Shown: in pieces, positions 31,680-43,453 of the stretch
Numbering within the stretch: the stretch's first letter is position 1
How the letters are laid out: the number at the start of each line of letters is the position of its first letter
Assembly (NCBI GenBank): GCA_030704615.1
Contig: CM060733.1
Location: 42,160,001 to 42,224,000 of the forward strand
Length of the DNA: 64,000 nt
Reading direction: 5' to 3'
DNA from: Takakia lepidozioides
Taxonomy: Eukaryota; Streptophyta; Takakiopsida; Takakiales; Takakiaceae
Program-made: the position numbers and the translations under genes
The notes under the pieces: model-generated
The model's input: the letters and a program-made list of their open reading frames with translations, nothing else
Database searches by the model: none
Told to the model about the DNA's origin: nothing

Positions 31680-33880
31680 TTAATCTTGAAAATCATCCGA
31701 ATCCTCATCCTGTTCTAGACTGTCCTGCTCCGCCTCCACCCCCTCAGTGCCTTTCTCATCTCCAGCGGACTGCTCGTTGGCCAGGCTTTCGAAAATCCCA
31801 TCTTCCCCTTGCGGAACTGTCCATCTCACCTCCGTTGGGTCGTCTTCCTCCCTGTCTGCGTCGCTCTCATCCGCTGAATCACATATGTACTTTCGTACCC
31901 GTCTACCTGTCTGAGCTGCTGCCAACTCTTTCCTTATCCTTCTGTCCTCCCTAGCCCTCTCCAAAATCTGCTCTACTTTACTGGGATTCTCACTTCTTCT
32001 AATCGCTGTATTTGCGAGTTTAGCTGCATAACTAGGAAGGGAGTAGTCCCTCACCGGGCTCGTCATGAAGTCGGCCCTCGCAAAGAACGGGACATTCTTC
32101 CTGGCAGGAAGTGTAGGCCCTACATGTTTCGACCCGGACCCTGCAATCCTGCACATGACAATCATCAACGAGACTAATGAGAACCACAGTCGGGAAATTC
32201 GTTTGACATAAATGACCCAGAAGGCTTTGCAAACTTACAATGTTTGCACTCACTCGTATTCCGGGTTCTCCTCCGCATCAATGTCCACTGTGTCTTCCTC
32301 GGACTCCGACGAATCCGAGGAGACTTCCGCTCTGTCGGGAGCCTTAACATTCCGTTGCAGCCCTTCCAGATGGGATCCCCACACGGATGAATCCTCCTCG
32401 TAGGCAAAGAGGTGCCGGTCGGAAAACCGCCCAGCCCACATTGAGGCACCTGTTACAATGCCATCCACACATTACCACATGGCGCTTCAGATGTTGCGAA
32501 CTACATCCTAACGAGAATTTGCAGAACAGCATAGATCAAGATTCTGCATACCTGTCCACAGATGAGGTCGAGCACTGTGCCCTCCACGTCTGTGCATGTC
32601 TCCATAATTGTCTGAATGAAGGCAGGGCTCCGAGTCCGTGAGTACCGCAGGGGTTCCGTTGAAGTGAGGCTATGAGGAGAAGTTCCTTGGGAACGTTGTT
32701 GAACAGAACGTCGTAATCGAGGGGTCGCAGTTCGGGTCAACCTTTCCTCCCTCCTTCCGGAAAGCAAAGGTGGAGTTCTCCTTCACAAAGCAGTATGCAT
32801 CGAACTGCTTCGTCTGCATACACAGGGGGGAACGATTAGAAACCGAATGCGGCACCGCATTTGAAAACACCCAAGCAAATGAATGGACGAGTGCCAGTGT
32901 CGTAATCACCCTTCTTCCCTTCCGACCGAAGGCCCAGTGTGTTGATGCACGTCCACTTCTTTTTCAGAATCGGGACGGCGCTCTTGCGGTCCACTTCGCA
33001 ATTCCTGTCTGAGTGTTTTTTTCCTCTGCTCGCCAGGACAACCACACAGCCTCTGTCGTCCAACACCATGCGGGCAAGCCCGAATCCTTTCTTCCAAAGT
33101 CCTCCGAGTACCTGTTCCAAGATGGCAAAGCTTGCAGTCCTTCCACAGGCTCTCCGTCCGGAATATCCAAGATGATCATATCGCAAGACCACTCGGTGGC
33201 ATTTCCGCCCCTCCTACAATCCTTGTCTGCACACACCCTCTCAAAGAACGAGACCATATTCTGAAATCCTGGGTGTCGGAAGGCTCTTCGGCAGTCGCCT
33301 TCTTCAGTGCTCTGCCCTTCAGACCCTCCATGGTCTTCATGTATGCCAACTTGGCTGCCCTCCATCCAAAGCCGCCAGAAACTCTCATTTACACACTGGA
33401 CTACTGTTTCGGGAGCCACTTTTCGGCCTCTTCATTTCCACCGGCTCGAAAGGGTGCCCCCCTGGGGGGTTGAAGAGTGCCTTCTTTGCCGAGCCAGTTC
33501 TCGTGCCTCTCGTGACAACGGTGGGCACAGGGGAGGCAGCCTGCGTTTGGGGGGGTGGGCTGGTTGCAAAGTCTCCATCGGAGTCCCTCTTCCTCACCCT
33601 CTTCCTGAACAGGCTGTTTCTGCTTCTTCGTTTTGCGGGTCACAACAGCTGCTCCTTGCTGGCGAGTCCTCTTCTTTGAGACCCCTTCTGTTGGGCCTGC
33701 ACAGCTGCATCCACCGTCTTTTGTGCCATCTCAGCTGCCTTTCTGGATTCTTCCAGAGCAGCAGATTCCTTTGCCGACTTTGGCCCAGCAGGGACACACC
33801 GTCTTTCCTTTCTCATTCTCTTCTGCAAGGCGTGCAGATCTTTCTCAGATCGTCAACAATACCGCCCAGACATGTCCGTA
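31680..33880 (-). pseudogene. ParB-methyltransferase gene, 3' exons, copy B
   Basis: Equivalent to exons 6-9 of copy A, with the last exon (31680-32148) open and the exon for motif I at about 32254-32449. Exon 6 (about 32910 upward) has several one-base insertions or deletions relative to copy A, clustered towards the gap, breaking its frame into short pieces. They may be real decay or consensus errors next to the gap. The 5' exons are not in the assembly. Confidence 0.75.
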
Positions 33881-34380
33881 NNNNNNNNNNNNNNNNNNNN
33901 NNNNNNNNNNNNNNNNNNNNNNNNNNNNNNNNNNNNNNNNNNNNNNNNNNNNNNNNNNNNNNNNNNNNNNNNNNNNNNNNNNNNNNNNNNNNNNNNNNNN
34001 NNNNNNNNNNNNNNNNNNNNNNNNNNNNNNNNNNNNNNNNNNNNNNNNNNNNNNNNNNNNNNNNNNNNNNNNNNNNNNNNNNNNNNNNNNNNNNNNNNNN
34101 NNNNNNNNNNNNNNNNNNNNNNNNNNNNNNNNNNNNNNNNNNNNNNNNNNNNNNNNNNNNNNNNNNNNNNNNNNNNNNNNNNNNNNNNNNNNNNNNNNNN
34201 NNNNNNNNNNNNNNNNNNNNNNNNNNNNNNNNNNNNNNNNNNNNNNNNNNNNNNNNNNNNNNNNNNNNNNNNNNNNNNNNNNNNNNNNNNNNNNNNNNNN
34301 NNNNNNNNNNNNNNNNNNNNNNNNNNNNNNNNNNNNNNNNNNNNNNNNNNNNNNNNNNNNNNNNNNNNNNNNNNNNNNNN
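33881..34380. other. Assembly gap of 500 N
   Basis: Exactly 500 N, a typical placeholder of unknown true length. The rest of MULE copy B and probably the 5' LTR of the DNMT retroelement are missing here. Confidence 0.99.
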
Positions 34381-34824
34381 TGGTGGAGGCCAGTCAGTCC
34401 GGGGGTTTTGGGCTGGGATGTTCTGCAGGATCAGCATTGCAGCTGGATTTTGGTGTGGGGGTGTTGATGTTTTGATTTCTTGTGTTTGGATCCCCCCAAC
34501 ACCTGCATGCTTGACTGTGCGCCATGTTGGTTTTGTGTGGGCGCTTGCTTTCATAGGGATTAGGCCGGATTTGATCACCGGTCAATCCTAGAGTATGCTG
34601 TCGGTGGTGAGGCTGGAGTGATGACCAGCAAGACCACCAGTGTTTCTTCTATGGTGAGGCTGGGTTGATGACCAGCCAACCATAGGAGTTCTTGCGGTGG
34701 ATGCAGGTGCAGGTGCCCTGAGCCATTGGGATATGACCCTTAAACTGCAACAGGTGCCCACCCGTGTCACTATTAGATTAGTACTAGAGCTTTATAGTGT
34801 CACGTGGAGAGGTGCACATTGTGA

Positions 34825-35338
34825 GTGTCATTACGGAGTTACCCAAGGGTTTTGAGGGGAGTACGGCTACAGGCAGTAACAGTGAGAGTGGGTTCACAAG
34901 ACGAGGTATTCGGTTCAGACTTCACCGCCACCCTCAATTACTGTAGAGTCAGACACAGACTCGGAGGCTTCTCAACAGGTGTGCACTTTCATTCGCCATT
35001 GTTGTGGGACGACATGGAGGAGATGTATGGAGCTACCAAGGGGCCTCGTAGGTACTCTGGAGTTGTGGGCACAATCGAGTTGGATGACTTTATCCAGGAG
35101 TTCGACAGCTGGTGTGATTTGCAGCAGATGCGCAATCCACAGCTATTCACCCCATTCATGGCGTGGAAGGGACTGTTCCAGCATTTGGAAGGCCCGCCTA
35201 TGGACGATTATCACGAGTTCAGGCGAGGACATGAAGCAGAGATTGAGGAGTGGAGGATGTATTGGTCACCTGACTACGTCTCCATTACTCGAGGCACGAC
35301 GCGACCAGTAGCTGCATCAGTACCAATAGCTCCCACTG
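34825..35338 (+). pseudogene. gag: Gag N-terminal part of DNMT retroelement
   Basis: Open frame ending in ...VPIAPT at the MULE insertion. It contains DDMEEMYGATKGPRRYSGVV, DDFIQEFDSWCDLQQM, FMAWKGLFQHLEGPPMDDYHEF, a capsid-like helical pattern. It continues in frame at 50046. The first in-frame ATG is near 35014; no ATG starts the upstream part, so either translation begins there or the true start is lost. Confidence 0.7.
35330..35338 (+). repeat. Target site duplication, left, of MULE A
   Basis: CTCCCACTG, identical to 50037-50045. Nine bases is the typical duplication length for Mutator-like elements. Confidence 0.93.
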
Positions 35339-35801
35339 GGGGGCTGCTATTTCATGAGCCATGAGCCATGAGCGGCATGAGCCATGAGCAGAGTCGTAAG
35401 TGTGGAAAAAAACATGAGCAGCACTATTTTCCGGAAATGAGTGTCCGCGGGAATAGGGTTTAGGGTGCCACGGTCATAGGGGGAGAAGGACCTCCCGATG
35501 AAGGAGGTTCGGCAATGTTATTTAGAATTATATATTGAAAGGCAATGTTTCGCGAATGGTAGGGTGGTACTGCTCTGTACAATGGGGGCCCATTTCAGCC
35601 TACCAGCCATTTGCAAAATTCACCCACACTCCCAATCCCAAACGAAATGAGCAATGACGCATTCTCGGAACGATGGACACAGAATAGAATAAAAAGAGGG
35701 CACAATGAGGTTTTTATTGATCCACATGAATTGCATTTGAAGCACGTCTACTGTGCTGATTGTGCCCTCAAATCTTGAGCCCTGTGCCTACTGAATACAA
35801 G

Positions 35802-36365
35802 TCACGTTGTCAATGGGACTTCGACTGCTCTCAGAACTAGCTCATGAGTCCTGGGGCTCCTCCATGTAAAGTCGATTGCAGCCGTTGTACCGCCCCTAGT
35901 GATGTTCACCACAATGTCCTGCCCTTCAATCATACCACCATCGAATATGGAAATCTTCACGTTTTCGTCGTCCACACCAATGCGAATGTCCCCATACAAT
36001 GGAGAAGAGGAGCGCACTCCTCGAGGAGAATAGGTCTCTCCGATGGAGTCCACCCACGTCCAGTGGCAGCAGTTCCACCGCAACAGCATAGCAGTGCGCC
36101 TTCTTCTGCATGGGTGACCGTCGTAGCTGGGAAAATCGGAATCGAGGATGCGCAGGAGCCACGGACTCCTCAAACCAAGATCGTCACCCCGCTCGAAGGC
36201 GTAGTGGCCTACGATATACTCAAAAGCCACCAATGTTTCCACAATCGAACCAGTATCTTCTGTGTAATCTGTGTACCAGATAACAATGTCTCCCGATGTG
36301 GCCGAATACATTGCATAATCGATGCCTCCAAAGGGGCAGTCGTCCCGGTTCCGGAAGCACGGCAT
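35802..36365 (-). CDS. Gene X of the MULE, unknown function (copy A)
   Basis: 187 residues from MPCFRNRDDCPFGG, nearly identical to the copy B protein; the frame is open further upstream to 36551, but that part differs between copies. Conserved blocks: SGDIVIWYTDYTED, FEYIVGHYAFERGDD, RWNCCHWTWVDS, YGDIRIGVDDEN, FDGGMIEGQDIVV. No known domain is recognised. Its position near the left end makes it cargo or an accessory of transposition. Between it and array 1 (36366-36988) there is no other gene: X' has been deleted at about 36793. Confidence 0.6.
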   Translation of the reverse strand: MPCFRNRDDCPFGGIDYAMYSATSGDIVIWYTDYTEDTGSIVETLVAFEYIVGHYAFERGDDLGLRSPWLLRILDSDFPSYDGHPCRRRRTAMLLRWNCCHWTWVDSIGETYSPRGVRSSSPLYGDIRIGVDDENVKISIFDGGMIEGQDIVVNITRGGTTAAIDFTWRSPRTHELVLRAVEVPLTT

Positions 36366-36988
36366 CCTTGCAAAGGAGGACCTGAGGACGACTTGGATGC
36401 CGATGACCTTGCGGACAGCTACGAAGCCCTTAGATTTTGGAAAGATACGAAGCGGAAGAGCAGTCCGGCCTCCAAAATGGAGCATCTGGGTCACACGTAC
36501 CCACCGACGGAGGTGGAACGTGTTCATCACGCCAGCGGTGGATGAAGCCATACATCTTTCTCATCAACAAGTTATAGTTTGAGATCTGCCACCGAAGTCC
36601 ATCCCCCCGGATGAAATTCGGCGCCGCATTTACATCGAAGAGGGGATGGACTTCGTCGTGTCCAGTGGCTATCGGCCCACCTGGCAGTGACTGCCCATAG
36701 TTTGCATGGCAGGGTAGGAAACTGAAACGGCTACATTCATGCAGCAGCCAATCTTCATCGGTCCAGGATCCTGTAGGGGAAATTTAAATGTGCCCTGGAG
36801 TGTGCCCTGGAATGTACCTCACTTCTGTATGACTGTGTTTCATTGTGTTGAATAACTCTCGGATTTGGCCCACTGTTTACAATTTGATGTCTCATTTCTA
36901 CAATTTGTCTGTCTGGTTGAATAAAGCAGAGTAACCGGTATGTGAGTCATGTGTCAAGAATATACCAGAGTAACGCCATGTCGGCATC

Positions 36989-37755
36989 GAAATGCGGCGC
37001 CGCATTTCCAAGTCGGGATCGAAATGCGGCACCGCATTTCCATGTCGGACATCGAAATGCGGCACCGCATTTCCATGTGGGACAAGAAAATGCGGTGCAT
37101 CATTTCCGTCCAGGTACACGAAATACCAACACGGGTCTATAAATTGATCAGAAAACGAGGTTGGCATTGCAAATGCGGCGACGCATTTCCAGCTTGGCAA
37201 TGGAAACTTCTTTTTGGACAAGGGAATGCGGTGCCGCATTTCCGTCCAACACTTCGAAAAGTGCACCTATTTCCGACCAGCGCGATGGAATGCGTTACCG
37301 CATTTCCGAGAGAGGGTCTGCAAATTGACAAATTGCGATGTCCGTTCTGGAAATGCGGCGCCGCATTTCCATGTCCGTCATCGACTTTTTTTTTACAATG
37401 GAATGCGGTGCCAGTTTTTGTTGATGGGTCTGCAGTTCGAACAACCACCATCCCCAATATGGAAATGCGGCACCGCATTTCCAATCCCGCCATGTCGGCC
37501 TCCTTGTTCGACCTCCTTGTTCGACCTCTGTAAGCGTGGTGGCATCCATGCAATGAGCGGGAGAGGCCAAAACTGGCGTGTGGACAAAGGAAATTTTGGA
37601 AATGCGGCACCGCATTCCCAATTCAGATTACTTTTTACTATGCCAACATTGAAATGGAAAAATTAGTCCCTCCCCTGTTTTGGAAATGCGGTGCCGCATT
37701 TCCAAAAGAGGTTCTTAGAGTTGCCAAAATTTTGGAAATGCCCTGTCCCATTTCT
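36989..37755. repeat. Palindrome array 1, copy A, about 12 units
   Basis: First three units at 36989, 37020 and 37053 lie about 32 bp apart, later ones 50-140 bp apart. Centres are CG, CA or TG. Two units present here at the left edge are absent from copy B, showing recent gain or loss. It lies beyond the 3' end of the methyltransferase gene. Confidence 0.93.
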
Positions 37756-37891
37756 GATTTTGGGAGCGTCCTGGTTTGGGCGATTGTGTGGCTGGAATGC
37801 ACACTGGAGAGGGGTCACGAATGTCGGGCAGAATTTTCTTTATATACTCTGGAAGAGAATTTACATTTACAGAGACTTCATTAAAATTCTA

Positions 37892-40800
37892 TTAATCTTG
37901 AAAATCATCGGAATCCTCATCCTGTTCTAGACTGTCCTGCTCCTCCTCCACCCCCTCAGTGCCTCTCTCATCTCCAGCGGACTGCTCGTTGGCCAGGCTT
38001 TCGAAAATCCCATCTTCCCCTTGCGGAACTGTCCATCTCACCTCCGTTGGGTCGTCCTCCTCCCTGTCTGCGTCGCTCTCATCCGCTGAATCACATATGT
38101 ACTTTCGTACCCGTCTACCTGTCTGAGCTGCTGCCAACTCTTTCCTTATCCTTCTGTCCTCCCTAGCCCTCTCCAAAATCTGCTCTACTTTACTGGGATT
38201 CTCACTTCTTCTAATCGCTGTATTTGCGAGTTTAGCTGCATAACTAGGAAGGGAGTAGTCCCTCACCGGGCTCGTCATGAAGTCGGCCCTCGCAAAGAAC
38301 GGGACATTCTTCCTGGCAGGAAGTGTAGGCCCTACATGTTTCGACCCGGACCCTGCAATCCTGCACATGACAATCATCAACGAGACTAATGAGAACCACA
38401 GTCGGGAAATTCCTTTGACATAAATGACCCAGAAGGCTTTGCAAACTTACAATGTTTGCACTCACTCGTATTCCGGGTTCTCCTCTGCATCAATGTCCAC
38501 TGTGTCTTCCTCGGACTCCGACGAATCCGAGGAGACTTCCGCTCTGTCGGGAGCCTTCACATTCCGTTGCAGCCCCTCCAGATGGGATCCCCACACGGAT
38601 GAATCCTCCTCGTAGGCAAAGAGGTGCCGGTCGGAAAACCGCCCAGCCCACATTGAGGCACCTGTTACAATGCCATCCACACATTACCACATGGCGCTTC
38701 AGATGTTGCGAACTACATCCTAACGAGAATTTGCAGAACAGCAGAGATCAAGATTCTGCATACCTGTCCCACAGATGAGGTCCAGCACTGTGCCCTCCAC
38801 GTCTGTGCATGTCTCCATAATTGTCTGAATGAAGGCAGGGCTCCGAGTCCGTGAGTACCGCAGGGGTTCCGTTGAAGTGAGGCTATGAGGGAGAAGTTCC
38901 TTGGGAACGTTGTTGAACAGAACGTCGTAATCGAGTGGGTCGCAGTTCGGGTCAACCTTTCCTCCCTCCTTCCGGAAAGCAAAGGTGGAGTTTTCCTTCA
39001 CAAAGCAGTATGCATCGAACTGCTTCGTCTGCATACACAGGGGGAAAACGATTAGAAACCGAATGCGGCACCGCATTTGAAAGCACCCAAGCAAATGAAT
39101 GGACGAGTGCCAGTGTCGTAATCACCTTCTTCCCTTCCGACCGAAGGCCCAGTGTGTTGATGCACGTCCACTTCTTTTTCAGAATCGGGACGGCGCTCTT
39201 GCGGGTCCACTTCGCAATTCCTGTCTGAGTGTTTTTTCCTCTGCTCGCCAGGACAACCACACAGCCTCTGTCGTCCAACACCATGCGGGCAAGCCCGAAT
39301 CCTTTCTTCCAAAAGTCCTCCGAGTACCTGTTCCAAGATGGCAAAGCTTGCAGTCCTTCCACAGGCTCTCCGTCCGGAATATCCAAGATGATCATATCGC
39401 AAGACCACTCGGTGGCATTTCCGCCCCTCCTACAATCCTTGTCTGCACACACCCTCTCAAAGAACGAGACCATATTCTGAAATCCTGGGGTGTCGGAAGG
39501 CTCTTCGGCAGTCGCCTTCTTCAGTGCTCTGCCCTTCAGACCCTCCATGGTCTTCATGTATGCCAACTTGGCTGCCCGTCCATCCAAAGCCGCCAAGAAA
39601 CTCTCATTTACACACTGGACTACAGTTTCGGGAGCCACTTTCGGCCTCTTCATTTCCACCGGCTCGAAAGGGTGCCCCCCTGGGGGGTTGAAGAGTGCCT
39701 TCTTTGCCGAGCCAGTTCTCGTGCCTCTCGTGACAACGGTGGGCACAGGGGAGGCAGCCTGCGTTTGGGGGGGTGGGCTGGTTGCAAAGTCTCCATCGGA
39801 GTCCTCTTCCTCACCCTCTTCCTGAACAGGCTGTTTCTGCTTCTTCGTTTTGGCGGGTGTCACAACAGCTGCTCCTTGCTGGCGAGTCCTCTTCTTCGAC
39901 CCCTTCTGTTGGGCCTGCACAGCTGCATCCACCGTCTTTTGTGCCATCTCAGCTGCCTTTCTGGATTCTTCCAGAGCAGCAGATTCCTTTGCCGACTTTG
40001 GCCCAGCAGGGACACGTCTTTCCTTTCTCTTCTCTTCTGCCAAGGCGTGCAGATCTTTCTCAGACTCGTCAACAATACCGCCAGACATGTCCAGGTACCA
40101 CGGGCATCCAACGAGATGCGCGGGATGCCATTGTTTCTGCATCTCGGGTGTGTAGACACAGCTTGGGCCCGCCACGGTCCAAGCCATGAAGAACGGGGGC
40201 TCTTGAGCCAGGGCCCCTGTCTGAAGGAGCACGTATTTCATATACCTGCAAGGCAGTCAGCATGCGTGAGCAAAACTTGAGACCAACCTACTGGCAGAGT
40301 GCCACCGAAAACATAAAATGCGAATGCGGTGCCGCATTTCCGAGACAAACCTCGTAACCAGGCTTCGCATACAAGGGCAGCTGTGCTTCACCTGTAAACA
40401 ATTCGCATTGCAGCTTTCCCCGCTCCCTCCTGATGTGTAAACTCCACGCTCCTTCTTGCTGTCTGTAGCTCTCTGGCGAAAAGGTTGTCCTTGTACGCAC
40501 ATCTGAAACGTGTCACGTAGTCTTCCAATGTCTGTGTTCCATCCCATTTGACGTACAAGCCGAACGAATTTGTGTGCATTACGACTTGCTCCTTTGCATT
40601 CGACATTACCTGCCATTCCCAAATGCATTGTCACGTAGCAGTTCAGGGAATTCATGTCAGAAAAGCAAATCTGGGGAAGTACCTTGAATTACCTGGAACC
40701 ACCAAGTCATACGGTTGAGCCACACATCCACTGCAGGGTCGGAAACTTCCAGTGGAAAAGACCACATTGTCCTTATGCTCTCGGATGCATTCCAGATCGA

Positions 40801-42835
40801 CAGCCACCGTGTCTGCCATTTCCGATCCAATGTCAGTGGCTGGAAGAGAGTGGCTATTGCTAGGAAGGAAATTCAGTGCATTGAAACCTCACCTTCTCTT
40901 TCGCCTCCACACATGCCGTTGAGAGGTGATGCAGTTTCTCCAATTGCATGGTCGGCTGCATGGCCCGAGAATAGTGTTTTGCAATCTCGGGGATGAAGTC
41001 CTTTCCAAGTGCCGGATCTGCAATTGCCACCAGCTTCACAAGCTTTGACTTGTATTTGGTTCTGGACTTGACACCGGCTTCCTTCAAGTGCTCAGTCAAT
41101 GACTGCAACGTTTTGACCTGCCCCTCACTTTCCATGAAGAAGCGTTTGGCATGGGCCAAATCCAGCTTGATGTTTGACTGCCAACAAAAACATGCAGAAG
41201 CGTTACATTCGATTCATGTGGAAACATTACTGGAAATTGGGGAAGGATGAGCAGAGGGAAATTGGAGCACGACTTACTTCGTATATCACCTCCACCATTC
41301 CATCCATAGTGAGACGATACCATGTCCGGTCTGTTTTTGCAACGGCTTTCTGAATGAGCTCCGGCTCCAGCATTTCCGCAAACATCTGCGGATCAGTAAG
41401 ACCAGTTTTCCTCACCCTGTACAGCATATGTGCCATGTGGGTATGCACGTACGCATTCTCAGTGACCCTGCAAGGCACACTCTCCAGTTCAGTACACGGA
41501 AGCACGGAATCAAACCAGAATGGAAACCGAAATGCGGCACCGCATTTCGAATGTGCTAGGGAGGGTATGAGTATCTTACGAGTTGAGGTCCGCCATGGCA
41601 TTCTTGAGGAGGGAGGAGTCTGCCGCCTTCACCTTGAGGATGACACACTCCACCATGTAATGCCAGCCAATGTGCTTGGCATGGTTCTGCTTGATGTACT
41701 CCCACCAGGCGAGAAGTCGGTGATTCCCGTCCCACACAAAGAACATTTTTCCCGACATATGGCCGAAGTCGGGATCACCCTTCAGCGTCGCCTCGAATTC
41801 GTGGTTGCGAGTGTGCCAGTGGGTATCCCACGTTGACAATTCATCGGCAGTGGGTCCACGGGTTTCGCCGTCCTCATTCTCTATGGAAACGTAAAACGCT
41901 GCCGATCCCAGACGGTACCCTTCTCGAAATGCGAACTTGAGCTTATCCACATCTCCGGGAAGGGCCTGCCTGACGATGGGAAGGGAGACCATGCGACAGA
42001 GTGGGATTCGAAGAGTCCGCTGGAATACCCTGCTGCCCAGAACTCTGCCAATGCTACTGTGTGTCTCCTCCAACATTTTATCCGCTGCACTTTTGAAATC
42101 CTCCGGAGACATGTCTGTAGGTGCCGGTAGTGGCTGAGCAGGTGGAGCATCCTCAACTGGAGCTGCACTCTGGGGCCTGTGTGCGGGCAATTCTGCCACT
42201 GCAGAGGCCTCCTCCGGGCCTGCTAGCTCATCGGTGGTGAGGTCTGCCTGCGAACGTTCAGCGGCAGCACCCTCCTCCGGTACCAAATCGAGATCAACGG
42301 TCGATCCCATTGCCTTCGCTGCAGCAGAGTCGGCCCCAACATCTGCAGGCGGGAAATCCTCCAGGAACTGAGCTTCAGCTCGTGGAAGCGGTTTTGCGGG
42401 AGATTGTTCGCCCGTCGCCCTGATTGCCTTCTGCTTCCTCATCCTTGCAGGTGAAGGTGTCTGCTGCAATAGAATCTGTCTTCTACCCTGCTGCTTCATT
42501 CGCGTTGGGGGGGGTGAATCGGCCTGAGCCGGTTCAGAAGCCAGTAGAGGGACGGGCTGCTTCTTCTTCGACTTTGCTGGAGAAGGGCCCGACCCCTGCT
42601 GGCGATTCTCCATGATCGAAGAACGCGAGTCGATCTCTGAGACTTTGAACTTGCCCTTCGAAGACGCGTCTTTGAATCGCAGAGGGCTAGGCCCGGCAGG
42701 AGTACCCGCGCTCGGGGATCGGGTGGGTGTACGTGCTGCAGCTAGCTCCTCGGACTCTTCCTGCGGCTCTTCGGATTCCTGCGATCCCTCCAGCACGTCC
42801 ACCTTTCCTGTTAGGCATGCAAACATGTTCTGCAT
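37892..42835 (-). CDS. ParB-like domain fused to beta-class DNA methyltransferase, nine exons
   Basis: Predicted exons: 42835-41580, 41467-41278, 41177-40893, 40812-40693, 40609-40392, 40245-39126, 39028-38764, 38661-38466, 38360-37892. All introns are GT-AG, 80-146 nt, and every junction keeps the frame, giving about 1,372 residues. Residues 1-270: disordered, basic and Ser/Pro-rich. About 275-405: ParB-like fold, with IPLCRMVSLPIV and VWDGNHRLLAWW. Middle: helical, then a Lys-rich linker. About 945-1175: methyltransferase in the order motif IV (DMIILDIPDGEP) then motif I (VLDLICGTGG, and acidic AYEEDSS), the beta-class order of N6-adenine/N4-cytosine enzymes. The tail is acidic. Canonical DPPY is DIPD here, so activity is uncertain. 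Motif I appears only after splicing of exons 7 and 8. ParB-methylase fusions are known in bacteria and phages; the function here is inference. Confidence 0.72.
39061..39079. repeat. Palindrome in intron 6 of the methyltransferase gene
   Basis: GAATGCGG-CA-CCGCATTT lies inside the 97-nt intron 39029-39125. Copy B keeps it at about 32846-32864. Confidence 0.8.
40322..40342. repeat. Palindrome in intron 5 of the methyltransferase gene
   Basis: GAATGCGG-TG-CCGCATTTCC lies inside intron 40246-40391, shortly after the donor site. Confidence 0.8.
41529..41549. repeat. Palindrome in intron 1 of the methyltransferase gene
   Basis: GAAATGCGG-CA-CCGCATTTC lies inside intron 41468-41579. Confidence 0.8.
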
Positions 42836-43453
42836 TCAAGTCTCCTAGCATTCAGTCTAAGAATTACAGAAGCAAAATGGGGGGTTCGGTGCTCGATCAG
42901 CTGCGCGCAGCCCGATCGCATGGAGCTCTCACTGGTGGCTGGGTTGCCTGAGTGGCCTGCTGCTCGGAGATGGCAATCTCCTCCTGTAGACGCATCTGCT
43001 TCCTCCCCTTCGGCATTGGCCTACGTCCGAAGTATAATTTCCGGAGCTTGCGACGAGGTCTCCTGTCTGGTGCACGAACTCCCCCCCTCTCAGGTTCGAG
43101 CATAAGAAGAACAGAGAGAGGGAAAAGGGGCAAAGAGTGCAGATGGAAAGGGCGCGAGAGGGGTGACTGAGGAGACACGACAAAAGTAGATGAAACGGCG
43201 GTGATGCACCACTTGGGTTCGAAAGGTTGGACGAAAGTGTCTCCTCGTGGAGTTTGCGTCATTACGAAATTCGAATCGTTGAGGGTACGCCCGCCGTCCG
43301 AAAATCAAACATCATTATCCAACGGTCAGGCCGCGCCGCCTCATGCCCCTTCAGTCAGATAGAGTGCCGACATGTGCAGCAATTCCGTTGCTCCACGTGT
43401 TCACATTTCAAGGCATTTCCGTCCCAGCGTCTGATGAGTTGGAGCGAGAATGC
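42836..43453. promoter_or_regulatory. Upstream region of the ParB-methyltransferase gene
   Basis: About 620 bp between the start codon and the first palindrome unit, expected to hold the promoter and 5' UTR of the leftward gene. The part at about 43150-43400 is well conserved in copy D (12505-12717), while the rest is deleted there. I see no clear TATA box and no other gene. Confidence 0.4.

Larger units (their letters stand above)
28430..33880 (+). mobile_element. MULE-like transposon copy B, left part, up to assembly gap
   Basis: Begins GGGGCTGCTATTTCATGAGC, like copy A, and is collinear with 35339-40090. It has an extra 775 bp (about 29900-30670) with a second small gene that copy A lacks. 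Contents: left terminal region, gene X (-), gene X' (+), palindrome array, 3' exons of the ParB-methyltransferase gene. It is cut by the N gap, so transposase and right end are unseen. The insertion split a unit of the hairpin array; the candidate left target copy is TCAAACAGA. Confidence 0.85.

Noticed and set aside
33307-34591. Long frames across the N run
   Set aside because: They exist only because N codons are not stops.
34381-34824. 5' LTR of the DNMT retroelement
   Set aside because: No similarity to the region after 57098 and no primer-binding site was found; the LTR may be in the gap.
39099-40280. 393-codon frame on the plus strand
   Set aside because: It lies antisense to exon 6 of the methyltransferase gene, whose splice sites and motifs are supported; the antisense frame has no domain and is not open in copy B.
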